NCBI GenBank assembly: GCA_021776175.1
Contig: JAJFGJ010000016.1
Coordinates: forward strand, 198,107-262,106
Direction: 5' to 3'
DNA: 64,000 nt
Origin: Kiloniellaceae bacterium
Lineage (GTDB): Bacteria; Pseudomonadota; Alphaproteobacteria; Kiloniellales; J153
Shown: positions 63,415 through 64,000 of the stretch, one piece after another
Layout of the letters: the number at the start of each line of letters is the position of its first letter
Position numbering within the stretch: position 1 is the first letter of the stretch
Program-made: the position numbers and the translations under genes
The notes under the pieces: model-generated
Database searches by the model: none
Seen by the model: only the letters and a program-made list of their open reading frames with translations
Told to the model about the DNA's origin: nothing

Positions 63415-64000
63415 ATGAACCTGACTTGCCCGTCCTGCGATACAACGTTTCGCGTCGATACCGACCAGATCGGCCCCTCCGGGCGCCAGGTCAGGTGCGG
63501 CAGTTGCGGTCATGAGTGGAACCAGCCCCAACTGAGCGAAGACGAGACCCCGGCCGAGGCGCCGGAAGAGGCGCCGGCCCCGGTCGAGGCGCCCGCCGAA
63601 GCGGAACCGCAGGCACCGCCGCCCGAAACCGAAACGCCAAGCGAGGAAAAGCCCGCGCCCGCGCCGCGCGCGCCGCGCCGCGCCGCCGCGCTAACGAGCA
63701 CCAAGCCGCCACCCTCATCGGGGCGGCGCATCGCCCTGGGCTGGGTGTTTTTCTTCGCCGTTGCCGGATCCTTGGCTGCCGGGGCCTATTACGGCCAGGA
63801 GCGGATCATCGCCGCCTATCCCGCCGCGGCCGAGCTCTATCGCCTCGCCGGCATGATCCACGAGCCGCAAGCCGGAGAGGGCCTGGAGCTGCGCGACGTC
63901 AAGTCCGTGCGCCGCCTTCTCGACGGCCATCGCGTGGTCGTGATCGAAGGCACGATCGCCAATATTTCCGACACCCCGCGCGATATTCCCATGCTTCGCG
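63415..64000 (+). CDS. Zinc-ribbon (MJ0042-type) DUF3426 protein, 5' part
   Basis: The first 195 residues are in the window; the gene continues past its end. The N-terminal zinc ribbon is MNLTCPSCDTTFRVDTDQIG with C5, C8, C28 and C31. A Pro/Glu/Ala-rich linker (about 40-100) and one membrane helix (about 104-126, RRIALGWVFFFAVAGSLAAG) follow, then a DUF3426-like domain (LDGHRVVVIEGTIANISDTP). The family is common next to ftsE in alphaproteobacteria; the role is unknown. Confidence 0.88.
   Translation, partial: MNLTCPSCDTTFRVDTDQIGPSGRQVRCGSCGHEWNQPQLSEDETPAEAPEEAPAPVEAPAEAEPQAPPPETETPSEEKPAPAPRAPRRAAALTSTKPPPSSGRRIALGWVFFFAVAGSLAAGAYYGQERIIAAYPAAAELYRLAGMIHEPQAGEGLELRDVKSVRRLLDGHRVVVIEGTIANISDTPRDIPMLR

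Overview
The window is a gene-dense, high-GC stretch of an alphaproteobacterial chromosome. Gene content and order fit Rhodospirillales or a close relative. The markers are the aroA-cmk-rpsA-ihfB-lapA-pyrF order, the kdsD-lptC-lptA-lptB-rpoN-hpf-ptsN block, a FYDLN-acid (TIGR02300) protein, Hsp20 followed by DUF1150, a DUF1134/EipA protein, an NDUFA9-like complex I protein and an AroQ-hisC-prephenate dehydrogenase operon. Assignment is from recognised protein families and synteny only; no search was run. There is one tRNA (Ala, GGC). I see no rRNA, CRISPR array, prophage or transposase gene.

Layout. 1-8.2 kb: a minus-strand series aroA-cmk, rpsA, ihfB, lapA, an ornithine-cyclodeaminase-family gene, a MarR-GNAT fusion, pyrF and a truncated membrane protein. 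8.3-10.8 kb: TIGR02300, tRNA-Ala, a histone-H1-like Lys/Ala protein, hsp20 and DUF1150. 10.9-18 kb: minus-strand envelope and regulatory block (rnd, kdsD, lptCAB, rpoN, hpf, ptsN). 18.2-20.1 kb: NDUFA9-like gene and uppP. 20.4-26.5 kb: gltD-gltB (glutamate synthase). 26.6-31.4 kb: a palindromic element, GST, TPR protein, SDR, alpha/beta hydrolase, glycosyltransferase. 31.4-38.2 kb: translation cluster thrS-infC-rpmI-rplT-pheS-pheT. 38.2-50 kb: accessory stretch with a DMSP-lyase-family cupin, a second palindromic element, a nucleotidyltransferase, lepA, DUF695, a divergent AraC regulator and Tat-exported isochorismatase-fold hydrolase, Nudix, a lower-GC pair (exported protein and CadC-like TPR regulator), an isoaspartyl peptidase, EipA-like protein and a methyltransferase. 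50.1-53.1 kb: chorismate mutase-hisC-prephenate dehydrogenase. 53.3-56.2 kb: GGCT, OsmC, MmgE/PrpD. 56.4-63.2 kb: minus-strand nrdJ-queC-queE and ftsE-ftsX-ydcF-plsC. 63.4 kb to the end: a truncated zinc-ribbon/DUF3426 protein.

How the genes work together: most of the window is housekeeping (translation, LPS transport, ammonium assimilation, aromatic amino acids, queuosine, division). Many starts overlap the preceding stop as ATGA or GTGA, which indicates translationally coupled operons.

The strongest unexplained signal is a pair of about 266-bp palindromic elements (26559-26823 and 38888-39156). They have different terminal inverted repeats but the same nested stem architecture, the same 54-nt interior in the second arm, a shared core, and paired substitutions that keep the stems. 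Other notable points are an infC gene whose only plausible start is AUA, in-frame tandem repeats (6, 18 and 27 bp units) in four unrelated genes, a CM protein with a degenerate prephenate-dehydratase-like domain, and several further palindromic repeats.
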